Below are positions 21,063 to 32,879 of a stretch of 64,000 bases of DNA, piece by piece. A model generated the notes under the pieces. It was not told the origin of the DNA and did no database searches. It saw only the letters and a program-made list of their open reading frames with translations. Position 1 is the stretch's first letter. Each line of letters opens with the position of its first letter. The position numbers were made by a program, and so were the translations under genes. This stretch comes from Rattus norvegicus (taxonomy: Eukaryota > Chordata > Mammalia > Rodentia > Muridae). The DNA lies in NCBI RefSeq assembly GCF_036323735.1, contig NC_086028.1, positions 25,899,001-25,963,000 on the forward strand, in the 5' to 3' direction.

Positions 21063-21785
21063 CCCAAATGCTTGAATTACCCTAGATCCCTAGAACAAAC
21101 GAAACTCAAGACGGATGATCAAAATGTGAATGCTTCACTCCTTCTTTAAATGAGGAAAAAGAATACCCTTGGCAGGGAAGAGAGAGGCAAAGATTAAAAC
21201 AGAGACTGAAGGAACACCCATTCAGAGCCTGCCCCACAGGTGGCCCATACATATACAGCCACCCAATTGGACAAGATGGATGAAGCAAAGAAGTGCAGAC
21301 CGACAGGAGCCGGATGTAGATCGCTCCTGAGATATACAGCAGAATACAGCAAATACAGAGGCGAATGCCAGCAGCAAATCACTGAACTGAGAATAGGTCC
21401 CCCGTCGAAGGAATTAGAGAAAGAACTGGAAGAGCTTGAAGGGGCTCGAGACCCCAAAAGTACAACAATGTCAAGCAACCAGAGCTTCCAGGGACTAAGC
21501 CACTACCTAAATACTATACATGGACTGACCCTGGACTCTGACCCCATAGGTAGCAATGAATATCCTAGTAAGAGCACCAGTGGAAGGGGAAGCCCTGGGT
21601 CCTGCTAAGACTGAACCCCCAGTGAACTAGACTATGGGGGAAGGGCGGCAATGGGGGGAGGGTTGGGAGGGGGACACCGATAAGGAAGGGGAGGGGGAGG
21701 GGGTTGTTTGCCGGGAAACCGGGAAAGGGAATAACACTTGAAATGTATATAAGAAATACTCAAGTTAATAAAAAAAATGCAAAAT
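21063..21785 (+). other. L1 3' UTR with G-rich tract and poly(A) signal
   Basis: The 3' UTR runs from the ORF2 stop to the right TSD. A purine tract rich in GGGG runs (about 21633-21712) could form a G-quadruplex, a feature known in L1 3' UTRs. The end reads GAAATACTCAAGTTAATAAA, with AATAAA at 21767-21772 right at the junction. The tail is short and interrupted by TGC. The 122-codon ORF at 21240-21608 is a shadow; its mirror occurs in the copy at 41321-41763. Confidence 0.93.
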
Positions 21786-21800
21786 AAATGAATAATTTTG
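21786..21800 (+). repeat. Target-site duplication, L1 3' side
   Basis: The sequence is identical to 15324-15338. Confidence 0.95.
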
Positions 21801-22600
21801 TCCCAGTTTCCTGAAAAATCTCATGGTTGAAGCAGTGTCTTACAGGACTAAGTTGAAGAAGCAGGAAATTAAGTTACTAAAAATGTTTTGTGTGGAAGGA
21901 AAAGGTACACGAAGAGAACTTGAAGCTTATAGAGTGCCATTCTTATAGAGTTTAGATCGATATTTCCCTATTTTGTTACAGTATGTTCTATTCTTATTAG
22001 CATGATAATTACTGTAATCATATCAGCATGGCATGAGAGGCCCTGCAGTTACTTACAGAGGCAACAAGAACACTCTGCTATACTTTCTATAATTATTAAA
22101 TATGGCATTTTCAAATCTAGACTCTTCTTCAAAACAGAGAAAAATGTCTATTTTTTCCCACACAGAATGGCATTTGACTGGAAAAAAGTTCATTTTAACC
22201 TCTCTAAATTTGCATCCTTTATCTCATACAATGAGAAATAAATCCTTAAAATTAATGTACATATTTTCAAAGTGAAATAAGACATGTAGTTGTTCTGTTA
22301 GATGTAAGTAACTAAGTGTCTTAAGCTGGGATCTCAGTAATAATTCAATAAATGAAGCAGCCTTGAATTGGAGAATTAATGGCAAGCTAAACTATATAGG
22401 GTTGGCAAAGATGTTGGCATTTTTCACTTCTTGAGTAAAAAACTAGATTGTACAAAGAACAGAGTTTCAGACTACAAATGAAAGAAACAAATAATAAAGA
22501 GAGATACCTACAATTCATCACAGAGTGCTTTTCGAGAGAAAACTTATAGACTGGGAGAGAATGATATGAATTCTCATGATACTGAAGGAAAACTATTGTC
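21801..22600. other. Unassigned AT-rich spacer
   Basis: No gene was recognised. The AT-rich text joins into the old L1 that follows. Confidence 0.5.
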
Positions 22601-24260
22601 AAAGAATATACAAAACAAAGATACTGTATAGAAATGCAGGAGAGATAAAGATATTTCCAGACAAACAAACATTGAGAGAATATATCTCTGCCAAACTTTT
22701 CCTACCATAAATGCTCAAAGGAGTTCTTCAAACTGAAAGGGACATTAATAATAAGAAGCCAAGGGAAGATATAAAATTTTTGGTAAGAGCCATCTTAAAT
22801 TGTTTTCTGGCTACTGTGCTGTAAACATGTCACATAAATAGTGCACATCTTCAGTGTGAAGACTGAACACAATTTAGTTAAACATAATTGCTCAATAACA
22901 GGTAAGGAGTTGAGCCATGAAATGAATGAAAAATATTTGCCAGAACACAAAGTGAGGCACAAATATGCACAAAATGGAGATTTTACCTCTTTGTGTATTG
23001 TCTCTTACTTCTTTGTTAGTTTTTGTTCTTATTGGTGAGAAAATGTTTAGTAACTCCATAAAATGTCTTGTTCTGCTCAAAGGATGACATTTTTGTAAAT
23101 CTAAGTTGAATCACATAAGGGGACAAATCTACAGCCATAAACAAGAGATAAAAGAATGCTGACAGAGTAATTCCATTAACTTCAAAGACTTTAAGAGTAG
23201 GACAAAGAAAGAACAAAATAATAACAAAACTAGAAATAAATATTATAATGGCTTTAGTAAAAGTTTATCTATTAATGATCACTTTGAATGAAAATGAATT
23301 AAATTCTCCAATTAGAAAAACATAGAGTGTCCGACTAGATTAAGCAAGCAAACAAAATTCCCACTGTATACTACCTACAAGAAACTCATTTCACAGGGCA
23401 GGGTATATATAAACCAATAGGAAAATAATAGAATGATATATTCCAAAGAAATAGAATTTAAAAAGTCAGAGTAGCTATGTTAATAATAGGTAAAATAGAC
23501 TTTAAATCAAAAACAGTGAAGAGGTAAAATAGACTTCATATTAAAAACAGTGTTTGATATTATAATATCAAATAATGTTTGATATTATAATTGAGGGATG
23601 AATGGCAGGGGAGAAACAATTCCAAATACACTCCAATAACAGAGTATCTAGATATATAAAATAAAGATTAATAGACCCTAAAAGATAGGCAGATGCTAAT
23701 AGGACACTAGCTGGGGATTTTAACAGCCCACTTTCAGCGATAAATTCAGACAGAAAAGCATCAGGGTTAAGTGACAACTCAATTGTTCAATAGAATGGAC
23801 AAAAACATGACCATCTCAATAAATCTTCTGAAGATATACACTCTCCATGATCAAACACACTGAAGAGTTTAGTTATAGGAGTAGACTTCAGCATAATAAA
23901 GGCCCATTTATGATGATAAACCAACATTAAACATTATACAGAATGGGAAAAATTTCCAAGTTTTTATTTTATTATTCTGTAAACTCTGAAGTTCAAAATG
24001 AATCAGTATTAATCTCTTTTAGCAATTCCTATTCAGCTTAGTGTCAAATAGAATGAAAGAGAGGAAATCCAAATTGGAAACGAATTAAAAGTCAAGATAT
24101 CACTGGAAATGATACATTTTATATGTAAAAATATCAGAAAAATGTTAGATTCAAGAAATCACTTAAACAATATCTATGTATAAGACCTGTATTGCATGCT
24201 ATATGCCAATACTGTATTGTTTAAAAATGAAACTCAATAAATATTGCAAACAATAAGTAA
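22600..24260 (+). mobile_element. Decayed old mammalian L1 (ORF1 end to partial ORF2)
   Basis: Plus-strand landmarks appear in L1 order. A FQTNKH-like block with GVLQTERD (22650-22745) corresponds to the ORF1/ORF2 region of L1M-type elements. ELNSPI (about 23295) and LQETHF (23375-23392) follow, then GVAM (about 23469), GDFNSP (about 23715), YDDKPTLNIIQNGK (about 23910-23950) and a broken counterpart of the FADD region (24060-24135). Frames are heavily shifted and internal segments are missing. It is ancient and inactive. Confidence 0.75.
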
Positions 24261-24850
24261 GCAAAAAAAATAAGAGTAACTCATGGAGTCTCATACCTGT
24301 ATCTGTCTGTTTTGGCCTACTGGTTCTCTGAATGAAATTAAAGGCGCCAAGAAAATGATGAGATGTTCTTTTGCCATTATTCAAAGGGTGGTATGAGACT
24401 GTCTATTTTCAGAAAAGATAAGTTAATTCATTGAAATGATGGATGTCCTGGCCCATTCATGTTTAATACCTCTATGAAATCCTGCCCGAGAACAGCTGAT
24501 GGATGTCATATCCCTTGAGTCAGTCACTTGAGCAATGTAAATCATTTAACCTTTCAAAACAGACTCAAATGAAAAATGACTCCACTGCTCATAAGGATAA
24601 TGTGTCTGTGCTTTGACACTTGAATGTCATTCGGATGATAAGGCTACTTAGTGTTGAACTTGCTCAGCTCTAAGTTACCCGGATGTCGATCATTTCAGCG
24701 GACAAACGTGTTAACCAGTTTTATTTTTCCTTTTTACCTGTTCTCTATTAAGTATTTAGGAGTTTTCCCACAAGAAATTCTGCTGGCTAATTACTCTGAG
24801 AAATTATTAAATTTTTGCCAGTCCTCATCATTAGCATTGCCTGGTTTGAC
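24261..24850. other. Unassigned spacer
   Basis: No gene or element was recognised. Confidence 0.5.
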
Positions 24851-25069
24851 GAGCTGGAGAGACGGCTCAGCAGTTAAGAGAACTCTGCTCTGTCAAAGGA
24901 CTCAGGTTCATCCCGGCATCCACATAGCAACTCATAACCATCACTTAGTCCAGTTCAAAGGGATCTGATACCCTTTTCTGGCTCCTTTGGATACCAGGCT
25001 TGCATGTGACACACAGTCAGACATGCAAAGCAAAACATCCATTCCTATAAAATAAAATTTCAAATAAAG
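24851..25069 (+). mobile_element. B2 SINE
   Basis: This tRNA-derived SINE is in plus orientation. Its head GAGCTGGAGAGACGGCTCAGCAGTTAAGAG is the A-box region, followed by a B-box-like GGTTCATCCC. The body contains GATCTGATACCC and the tail ATAAAATAAAATTTCAAATAAAG. It is moderately diverged. Confidence 0.92.
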
Positions 25070-26300
25070 TGATTTAGAACAAACAATCAGAAAGAACCCC
25101 TGTGTAGAGGCTGGACAAGATTAAGGAAATTGCCTTGTGTCTACAGCTGGTTCATGACAGAAGCTACACTTCTGTTTAGTTCTGCTGACCTCAAACCTGT
25201 TTGCAGTACGTTGATTATTTTTTCTCATTAGTCAAAAGATTAAAACAAATGGAAATGCCTTGTTTATATGGTGGCGAGTCATGACTTTGACAGAGCTGCT
25301 TGAAAACAACGCCAGGACCATCAGCATCTGGAACCACTAGAGACACACATCTTGGAGCAAAACTGGGCTGAAAGACAAGGCATATGTGTTGCAGGCCCGA
25401 GGGCTGCTTGTTGGAGCCCAGATGATTCCACCAGAAGCCCTGATTCATTCAAGTATTTGATGTTTCACCTGGTGCGTTTTTGTCTTGTTTTGATCCAATA
25501 TTCCCTTGCTATCTTCCTGTACTTATTTTAGAAATGGGCAATTTACTCCGAGCTGTTGTACATTGGAAGTATGTAACTTGTTTGATTTTATAAAAGAGCT
25601 CAAGTCAAGTGATTGTTTGGAATGAATACTTCGGACTTTCAACAGTATTGGGATGATTAAGACTACAGGGAATTGTAGAACATTTGGGAAGTAGCCGCCA
25701 AATGTAGGCTCCAAGAAAATGACCTCTGGGATCTTGGTCTGGTATCCCATCTGGCCTGAGCTTCATGACCAGTTCATGGAACAAACAGCCGTTGTCCACC
25801 CCTGCTGCCTTCGGCCGAGCCCTTTCCTTTGCCTTCCCTCATACCTGAACTAAAGGAAATCCTTTTCCCTTTAAATTTCTTCTGTTACATATTTGGTCAT
25901 ATTAATACACATACTGATTTTTGTATGTCAGTTATATCAAATGAAGATAAAAAATATAGCGCAATGAAATTTTAAAAGCGCCAGTCTTATTTTATATACT
26001 CTTGCGATTTTATATGTCCCTGAAGGGTTCCTGTGGATCCCTTAGCATTTTCTAGTTTATATAGGTGAAGTTTTACAATTTCGCTTCTTTCTTTATCTTC
26101 TTTCGAAATCCTCCTTTTGCTGTGTGTCTTTGGCTAAACTCTCCAGCACAGTGATCGTTAAACCAAAACAGTAATAGCAAAGCTAATGTGCCAGTCTCGA
26201 ATCGTCTCCAAACACCAGGAGAGGAGCAACTTACTCAGAGATAGCTGTAGACTTTCCTTAAATGCTTACAAGTGAGGAAAGCTTTTTTGTTTGCTAACCT
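25070..26300. other. Unassigned spacer
   Basis: Mixed sequence with no recognised element. The minus-strand ORFs of 64-77 codons (25215-25799) have no recognisable domains. Confidence 0.45.
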
Positions 26301-26302
26301 TG

Positions 26303-26470
26303 TAGGGAGGTGTAACCTGATGTAGGGAATGCCAGGGCATTGAGGTGGGAGTGGGAGCATCTTCATAGAGGCAGGGGGAGGGGGGAGGGGGTATGGGAGA
26401 GGGGGGGAGGGGATAACATTTGAAATGTAAATACATAAAATATCCAAGAAAAAATAATTTTTTTTTTTTT
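26303..26470 (+). mobile_element. Very short L1 3' end
   Basis: About 165 bases of a plus-strand L1 3' UTR remain: GGGAATGCCAGGGCATTGAGGTGGGAGTGGG, then a G-rich tract (26372-26412), AACATTTGAAATGTAAATA and an A-rich tail. It is strongly 5'-truncated and of the older, non-rat-specific type. Confidence 0.88.
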
Positions 26471-26559
26471 TAGAAAAAGAAAAAATCATAAATACATCTT
26501 GGAATTTTCTTAGTTTTTTTTTTTTGTCTTCTTTGGAGGCTCATGTGATTTAAAAATGT

Positions 26560-26768
26560 TTTGTTTTAGTTCTTGTGTATGAGTGTTTGCCTGCATGCTT
26601 GTGTGTATACTGTGGATATGAAGTGCCTAGGAGGCCCCCAAATAGTACTGGATTCCCTGAAACTGGAGTTTCAGATGTCTCTGAGCTGCCACGAAAGTGC
26701 TGAGAACTGAACTCCAGTCCTCAGCAAGAGCAGTAAGTGCTGTTAGCCGCTGAGCCATCTCTCCAGAC
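26560..26768 (-). mobile_element. B3 SINE
   Basis: The plus strand reads as a B3 reverse complement. TTTGCCTGCATGCTTGTGTG is followed by CCTAGGAGGCCC, CTGAAACTGGAGTTTCAGA, GAACTGAACTCCAG and the head complement GCTGAGCCATCTCTCCAGA. Confidence 0.92.
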
Positions 26769-26769
26769 C

Positions 26770-26936
26770 TAGATGGTATGATCATTGTCATGCGATATAC
26801 ATTACCCTAACCCTATCCTTAGTTATTAAATGACCTCTACAACCTTTCCTGGATAAAGTCAAGTTAATTTTAGTGTATCGTAATCATTATAGCTTAGCAG
26901 ATTATTTATATTTTTATATTCTTTAAAATATTTTCA

Positions 26937-26969
<33 letters not shown>

Positions 26970-27283
26970 AATGAGTGTGCATTCCATAGCTTTCCTTCAG
27001 TCATCATATATATATATATTCTAAATTCATTCTATGGAGTCTACCTCCCCTTCACGGTGTATTCCAGCTATCTCTATACGGTTTTGCTTTATTTTTGTAT
27101 TTTAAAATTTTGCTTTATTATTGTATTTCTATTTATTTTGGTATTAGTTGCTTTTTTGTTGCTATAGTATAAAACCATACCATAGCATTTCATTGCATAT
27201 GGTATGGTATATGGTGACCAAAAACAATTGATGAAAAAGTTGACTTGGTTTATGGTTCCAGAGAGGGAAGGAGGGAACAAGAA
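26770..27283. other. AT-rich spacer with (GT)n tract
   Basis: It contains a short GT microsatellite (26937-26960) and TA run (27007-27020). No gene was recognised. Confidence 0.6.
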
Positions 27284-27400
27284 GGAAAGAAGGAAGGAAG
27301 GAAGGAAGGAAGGAAGGAAGGAAGGAATGGAAGAAGGAAGGAAGGAAGGAAGGAAAGAAAGAAAGGGAGACCGGGAGAGAGAAAGAGTGAGTTATAAGTA
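27284..27400 (+). repeat. (GAAG)n purine array
   Basis: GGAAGGAA units pass into GAAAGAAAGGGAGA. The strand is almost purely purine over more than 100 bases. ORFs on both strands here are artefacts. Confidence 0.95.
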
Positions 27401-28780
27401 TCATGAGCCTTTGAGTCTTCAAGCTTGCCCCCATTAACATGCTTCCTCCAGCAAAGCTGTCCTCCCTACACATTTCCAAACACCACCACCACCTGTGGAC
27501 TATGTGCTCCAATGTCCAGGACTATGAGGGACATTTGTGTATGCACGAATATGTGTGCACATATCCACACCATGGTGCACATGTAGAAGTCTGGTGATAT
27601 ACACCCCAGAAGATAGAACTTAGGTTTTAAGCTTGGTAGCAGAAACCTTTTCAGGAAGCCATCTTTTCAGGAAGCCATCTTGCTCGATCTGTTGCTTGCT
27701 CTATTATTTAATGTAAGATAAAAAATATCTGGCTTCCCAGAGAAAGCCTTACCTTTCTTACCTTAGAGTAAGAAAACTCAATATTTGGTCAGTGATTGAC
27801 CGCAGATATACCTGTTTTTGCCCTTTGCTGATGGTTATTGTACTTTGAAGAATGCCTTTAATTTAAGTTGGCTTATGAGTCTTCTTGGCTTTTACTTTCT
27901 GTGCAATTACTTATTTTACTTCTGCACTTGTATGACGTTTAACTAGGAATAGAATGGCTCATCTAGTCAAAGCCATCCCAACTACCAGCAATATGTAATT
28001 GCTGTACCATGCTTCCCTACCCCCTGTCTCTTGCTAGCCAGACTACCAGACTGTCACAAAACACAGGGGCCACCTCCTTGGGCTAGTTGTGATTTAGTAT
28101 TATCTCCTTTGGTTTACTCTTATTTCTGATGGTGTCATGAACGTGGATTGGTAATCTTCCCCCTGACCTCCTAGTCTTTAGCTCCAAATTAAGACAGTGT
28201 CTCTTGGATAACAAAACCTCTATTCACAGATTGTCCCAACCTCAGACACTGGTTGTTCTGGTGTTGAATGTATGGGGAGGGTTTGAGAGCAGTTTTGCAC
28301 TAGACCCCAAGTTGGACTAGTTAAAAACCTCAGGTTTCATGTCTGTTATATGCTACTGGCCCCTGGGTCCATCTTGAATCCTGAGATCTTTACTTTTAAT
28401 AGTTTTGTTCAGTTTTATTTGTGCTTCTTGAAGAAAGGATCAGCTGACCCCCTCACTCTACCATTCCTATGGTGCTGCCACATCTGACCACATTGTAATA
28501 GTTATTCTTAGAGTCACACAAATGGGGTGGAGGGAGAAGACACTGTGGTTCGGTTGTATTGTGTGAGAGAAGAAACTATTTTCAATTAAAAATTCTTGAA
28601 CATTTCTATCATGAATTGCAATTACCTTGCTGATTTTCTAAGCAATTAATTCATTTTAATATAGATCACCATCTCCCTCACTGGTAACCAGCAGTGTCAT
28701 AATCTTTTCCTTATTGAATGCTAGCTTAGTGCTTCTTTATTCTTTACTACTCTTTACTATTGATAGTCCCCTGCTGGCTT
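27401..28780. other. Unassigned spacer
   Basis: No element was recognised except a possible SINE relic near 27525-27615 (TGCACATATCCACACCATGGTGCACATGTAGAAG). A 19-base direct repeat TTTTCAGGAAGCCATCTT occurs in tandem at about 27647 and 27664. Confidence 0.45.
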
Positions 28781-28796
28781 TATGAGCTTGGTTTCT

Positions 28797-29631
28797 TTCT
28801 TTTTTTTTCAATACATTTAAGTTTTAATAATTTCATGCAATAAACACCAACAATGTCCTCTCTACACCGAGAACACATAAAGATTACTGCTAAGAAATGG
28901 CAAAAATTAGACTAAAAACCAGATGGCCTGAGCATGGAATCCATGCTCACTACCGTGTGCTGCTTCTGAGGTGCTTCTCTGCTTATAGTTGGTGGCCTTG
29001 GTCACACACATTCTCTGCTTATAGAAAGCCAAGGACGCATGCTGACCCCTCACTCCTGGCATGGGGACAAAGGGTTCCGATGTTGTTCTCTCTCCTGCCA
29101 GTTGTCCTCTGCAGAAGGAAACAGATTGCCCATTTTTGCGTGGCAGGGACCCTCAGCTGTGCCAGAGCAGCCAAGATCCAGTGTTTGGGGGTTTTGGTGC
29201 CATATCCTCCTCATAACTCTACTGTATCACAATGTCTCCTTCTTCCTGGAACAAGCAACTGCGAGTCTGTTCCTTCGGATGGGAGGTGAAATGCTGCCTT
29301 TTACCTGGATGGTAGTCCTGGCCCAGACAAACGTAGGAGCTTCTTAGTGAAGTAGGTGTTGGGAACTGGCAGGCCTGAAAAGCATCTCTTTGTGATGGGA
29401 ACAAAGTGACGTAACCTGCTGGCATCCAGCGTAGAACAGGCTGTACTTTTTAGAAATAGCGTCCACCTCCTAATCAGTTATTTTAGGGTCTGTGTGCCGT
29501 GAGCTGTCACCAGGAACCTCCTGAACCTCCGGGGTGACAGAAAGTATCCAGCCCAACAGCGTCATCCTGTGCTCTCCGCACACAGGGTCAGGTGGCCAAG
29601 AAGCACTCAAAGGCCATGCAGCCTATCGAGG
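28797..29631 (-). pseudogene. Processed pseudogene (retrocopied mRNA), parent not identified
   Basis: An 835-bp insertion is bounded by a perfect 16-bp duplication TATGAGCTTGGTTTCT (28781-28796 and 29632-29647). The A-tail appears on plus as TTCTTTTTTTTTC at the left edge, so the copied RNA reads on the minus strand. An ATTAAA-type poly(A) signal lies about 20 bases before the tail. The sequence is more GC-rich than its surroundings and resembles no SINE or L1, so it is best read as an L1-mediated copy of a spliced mRNA, mostly 3' UTR. Near the 5' end, the minus strand contains a short coding-like run (EVDAISKKYSLFYAGC) just after a stop. I could not name the parent. A 68-codon minus ORF (29219-29425) is probably chance. 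Confidence 0.82.
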
Positions 29632-29647
29632 TATGAGCTTGGTTTCT

Positions 29648-30207
29648 GAAGTAAAAAACCCCTAAGTTTCTTTCTCCCCTTTTTCATTTTTGAAAAAAAA
29701 TTGGTGACCTTCCCAAACCTCACATCTCAAGGGCATCTTTTCAAGGGTTCCCGAATTCAATTTATATCATCCTCAGACGTTCAGCATTTACTCTTATAGT
29801 TTTCCTTTTTTTCTAAACTATACTACTCTTTTTTATTTTAAAGGTCCCAACAATTCTTTTATCTTTCAAACCTATTAAAATTCTTACTTCACAAAAAATG
29901 AATATCCTCTGCAAATACACTTAGAAACTCTCAATTTTGTATCTGCAAAATGGAGCAATTAGACTGGGTCAGGTCTGAGACTTTTTCTGGCTCCGTAGCT
30001 CTACAATTCTATGAATATGAATTCCTATACCAACTGTGGAAGATGTTTATTTAATATATTTGATAATACACATTAAAAGCCAATTGATATATGCACAAGG
30101 AAATAAGTAAGTGCATAATTAAAAATGCCTCTTAATTGCTTACTTAATAAAATTGTGTGGACGGGTGAGTGACATTCAAGAATTTAAAACAATTTGGTTT
30201 TTTTCTT
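29648..30207. other. Unassigned AT-rich spacer
   Basis: No gene was recognised. Confidence 0.5.
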
Positions 30208-30383
30208 TCTAAGATTTGTTTATTTTATGCTCATTGTTGCTTTGCCTGTATGTATGTCTGTGATAAGGGTGCCAACTGGAGTTACAGACAATTGTGACTT
30301 GTTACGTAAGTGCTGGGAATTGAACCTGGGTGCTCTGAAAGAGCAGCCAGTGCTCTTGACCTCTGAGCCATCACCACAGCCCC
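30208..30383 (-). mobile_element. B3 SINE with internal deletion
   Basis: The plus strand reads as a reverse B3: AAGATTTGTTTATTTTATG, TTTGCCTGTATGTATGTCTGTG, then directly CAACTGGAGTTACAGAC, GTGCTGGGAATTGAACCTGG and CTCTGAGCCATCACCACAGCCCC. The segment between GTGTG and the GGAGTTACAG block is shortened. Confidence 0.92.
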
Positions 30384-30980
30384 TCAATCTGTCTTCTTTA
30401 TGGTACAGTCCTAACTGAAAATAGTTGTGGAGGTCATTAGGGTGCAGCACCTTACTTAGCAGATGATATGTAATTAACTATCAGGGGAGGTTGCACAGGA
30501 GGCTACACAGAGGGCCCGAACAAGATTTCAGATTCTGAAGAACATTGCAGTCTCTTCTCATTCACAAGTCTTTGCTGCTGCCTGAGCTTGGCTCTGCTTT
30601 TAGAAACACATTTATCTCAATTTCAGTTGTGCTAATTATTCAGTGCCTATTAAATATCAATGTGATTATTGAGACTAAAATGACTTGCAGAAGGCTCATT
30701 GCACCTATACGCCTTAAGCATGTGGTGTGTTTATAAATGAGTCCTTGCAACTTTCTAAAAGTCACACGACACTGTATCAATACCTTTATAAAGCTAATTG
30801 ATTTTTATTCACTTAGTTTCATTGCTGCTTGGAATATTTTGAAGCAAATAGGGCTATTTACTTATCACCTGCTAGAGTATACTTTTCCTATGCTTTGCCT
30901 GTCTTAGCCAAAATGTTGAAAAGTAATTTTTTCTTTTTAAGTTTTCAATTCTCTGTTTCTTTTCAGGTGAAAGGTAAACT
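30384..30980. other. Unassigned spacer
   Basis: No gene was recognised. Confidence 0.5.
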
Positions 30981-30984
30981 TATA

Positions 30985-32115
30985 CTCCTGACTCAAAAAT
31001 AACTATTGTTTATCTTTTTGTTTAAGATTGTATTTTAATTTCATTTCTCTCTTCCCTTTCTTCTCTCCAAAGCTTCCCATTTACCCCTCCTTACACTCTC
31101 TCAAATTTGTGATGTCATTTTTTGCATCAATTATTAACACGTATATATATGTTTGCATATTTTATTATATATAATATATAAACAAACATATACATATACA
31201 CATATGTATATATTACATACCTAATATTTACATAGTATATACCTAAATATAACCTATTGAGTCCATTTATTATAGTTGCATGCATGTTTTCAGGGTTGTT
31301 TGGTAGTAGACAAGCAATTGGTGTGCTCCCCTTTACATTTTCACCATTTTACAATTGTCTGTAGTTATCTGTATAAGATTGAGGCCGTGCAGGCTTCTCC
31401 CTGCCTGCTTTCTCATGTTTGTTGGTGTTATCCTTGGTCAGCTCAAGTTCAGGTGGTCATGTTGGGAAGAGTTTTTGTGTGCTGCTCCTAATGCGAATAG
31501 GACACACAGTCTCACAGTAAACTGCTTCTCTTCTGGATTTTACAACCTTTCCATTCCCTCTTCCACATGTTCTCTGAGCTTTAGTTTTCGGAGTCGTTTG
31601 CAGATGTGTTGACTGGGACTGTGCTCTGCAACTCTGGATATTCATTTGTTTTGGTTTTCTGTAATGAACTCTGCTGTGTCTGTTACATATGTGCTATTCA
31701 TAAATGGTTAAGACTACATTTTTTATGGGGTTATGCGTTTATAAAACAAATGTTTATAGCTGGTTCTTAGGGATTGTGCTTAGGGATTAGTAGGTGTAGA
31801 TTCTTCTACAGTAACCATGATTTAACTAACACTGAATAGTTAGCTTGGTTTCCAGTACCAGGAATGGTCTCCCCCTTGTTGAGTGGGACTTAAAACAATT
31901 AGAGAGCTCTTGGTTATTTCCAAGGCATGTGTGTCACTATGGCACCCATAGGATTATCAAATCATGCTGGGCATTGATATGGTTTATAGGCATCATAACT
32001 GGGTAGGACTATCGGTTGCCTCCCTCCTTTGGATGGATGCACATGGTACACTTAATGCCATGATATCTAGTTGTCATAGAGTCGTCATTCAGGCTAGTTT
32101 CATCTTAGGGGTCTT
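30985..32115 (-). mobile_element. Old rodent L1 long 3' UTR, left part
   Basis: A T-rich left edge (31010-31045) fits the reversed A-tail of a minus-strand element. The body continues to about 32115, where a second L1 interrupts it, and it resumes at 36299-36510. The right part shares TGTCTTCAGCAATRGGG with the repeat at 2983. Assignment to an Lx-like L1 3' UTR is from family memory. AT-rich microsatellite growth (31135-31215) has occurred inside it. The ORFs of 62-85 codons here are not convincing. Confidence 0.5.
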
Positions 32116-32879
32116 GGGCCCATTTCTTCTTTTGTTTTTTCTAATTTTATTTTTCTTGGATATTTTATATATTTACATTTCAAATGTTATCCCCTTTCTC
32201 CCCTTTCCCATATTCCCTCCCCCTCCCCCTCTCCCTGTTTCTATGAGGATACTCCCACTCTCACCCACCCACTCCTACCTCAATGCCTGGCATTCCTGTA
32301 CACTGGGGAAATGAGCATTGACAGGACTAACGGCCTTCTCTCCTATTGATGCTGCACAATGCCATCCTCGGCTATATATTACGCTGGAGTCATGGGTCCC
32401 TTCATGTGTACTCATTGGTTGGGGGTTTAGTTCCTGGGAGCTTTGGTGAGGTCTGGTTAGTTAAAACTGTGGTTCTTCCTATGGGGTTGCAAATCCCCTC
32501 AGCTCCTTCAGCCTTTTCTCTAACCCCTCCATTGGAGTCCTCTTGTTCAGTCCAATGGTTAGCTGCAAGCATCCTCATCAGTATCAGTAGGGCTCTGGCA
32601 GAGCCTCTCAGGGAACACCAATATCTGGCTCCTGTGAGCACTTTTTGGCATCAGCAATAGTGACTGGGTTTGGTGACTGCATATGGCATGGATCTCCAGG
32701 TGGGACAGTCTCTGGATGACCTTTCCTTCAGTCCTTGCTTCACTCTTTGTCCCTATATTTCCTCCTGTGTGTATTTTGTTCTTTTTCTAAGAAGGAATGA
32801 AGCATCCACATTTTGGTCTTTCTTCTTCTTGAGCTTCCTATGAGCTGTCAATTTTTTCATAGGTATTACAAGCTTTTGG

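Larger units (their letters stand above)
15339..21785 (+). mobile_element. L1: Full-length rat LINE-1 with intact ORF1 and ORF2
   Basis: This 6447-bp non-LTR retrotransposon has the complete order: 5' UTR, ORF1, 59-bp spacer, ORF2, G-rich 3' UTR and A-tail. A perfect 15-bp duplication AAATGAATAATTTTG flanks it (15324-15338 and 21786-21800). The empty site reads TTTAA then AAATG, close to the L1 endonuclease preference TT/AAAA. Neither ORF contains a stop or frameshift. Perfect TSDs and open ORFs indicate a recent insertion, possibly still competent. The A-tail is short (AATAAAAAAAATGCAAAAT). Confidence 0.96.
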
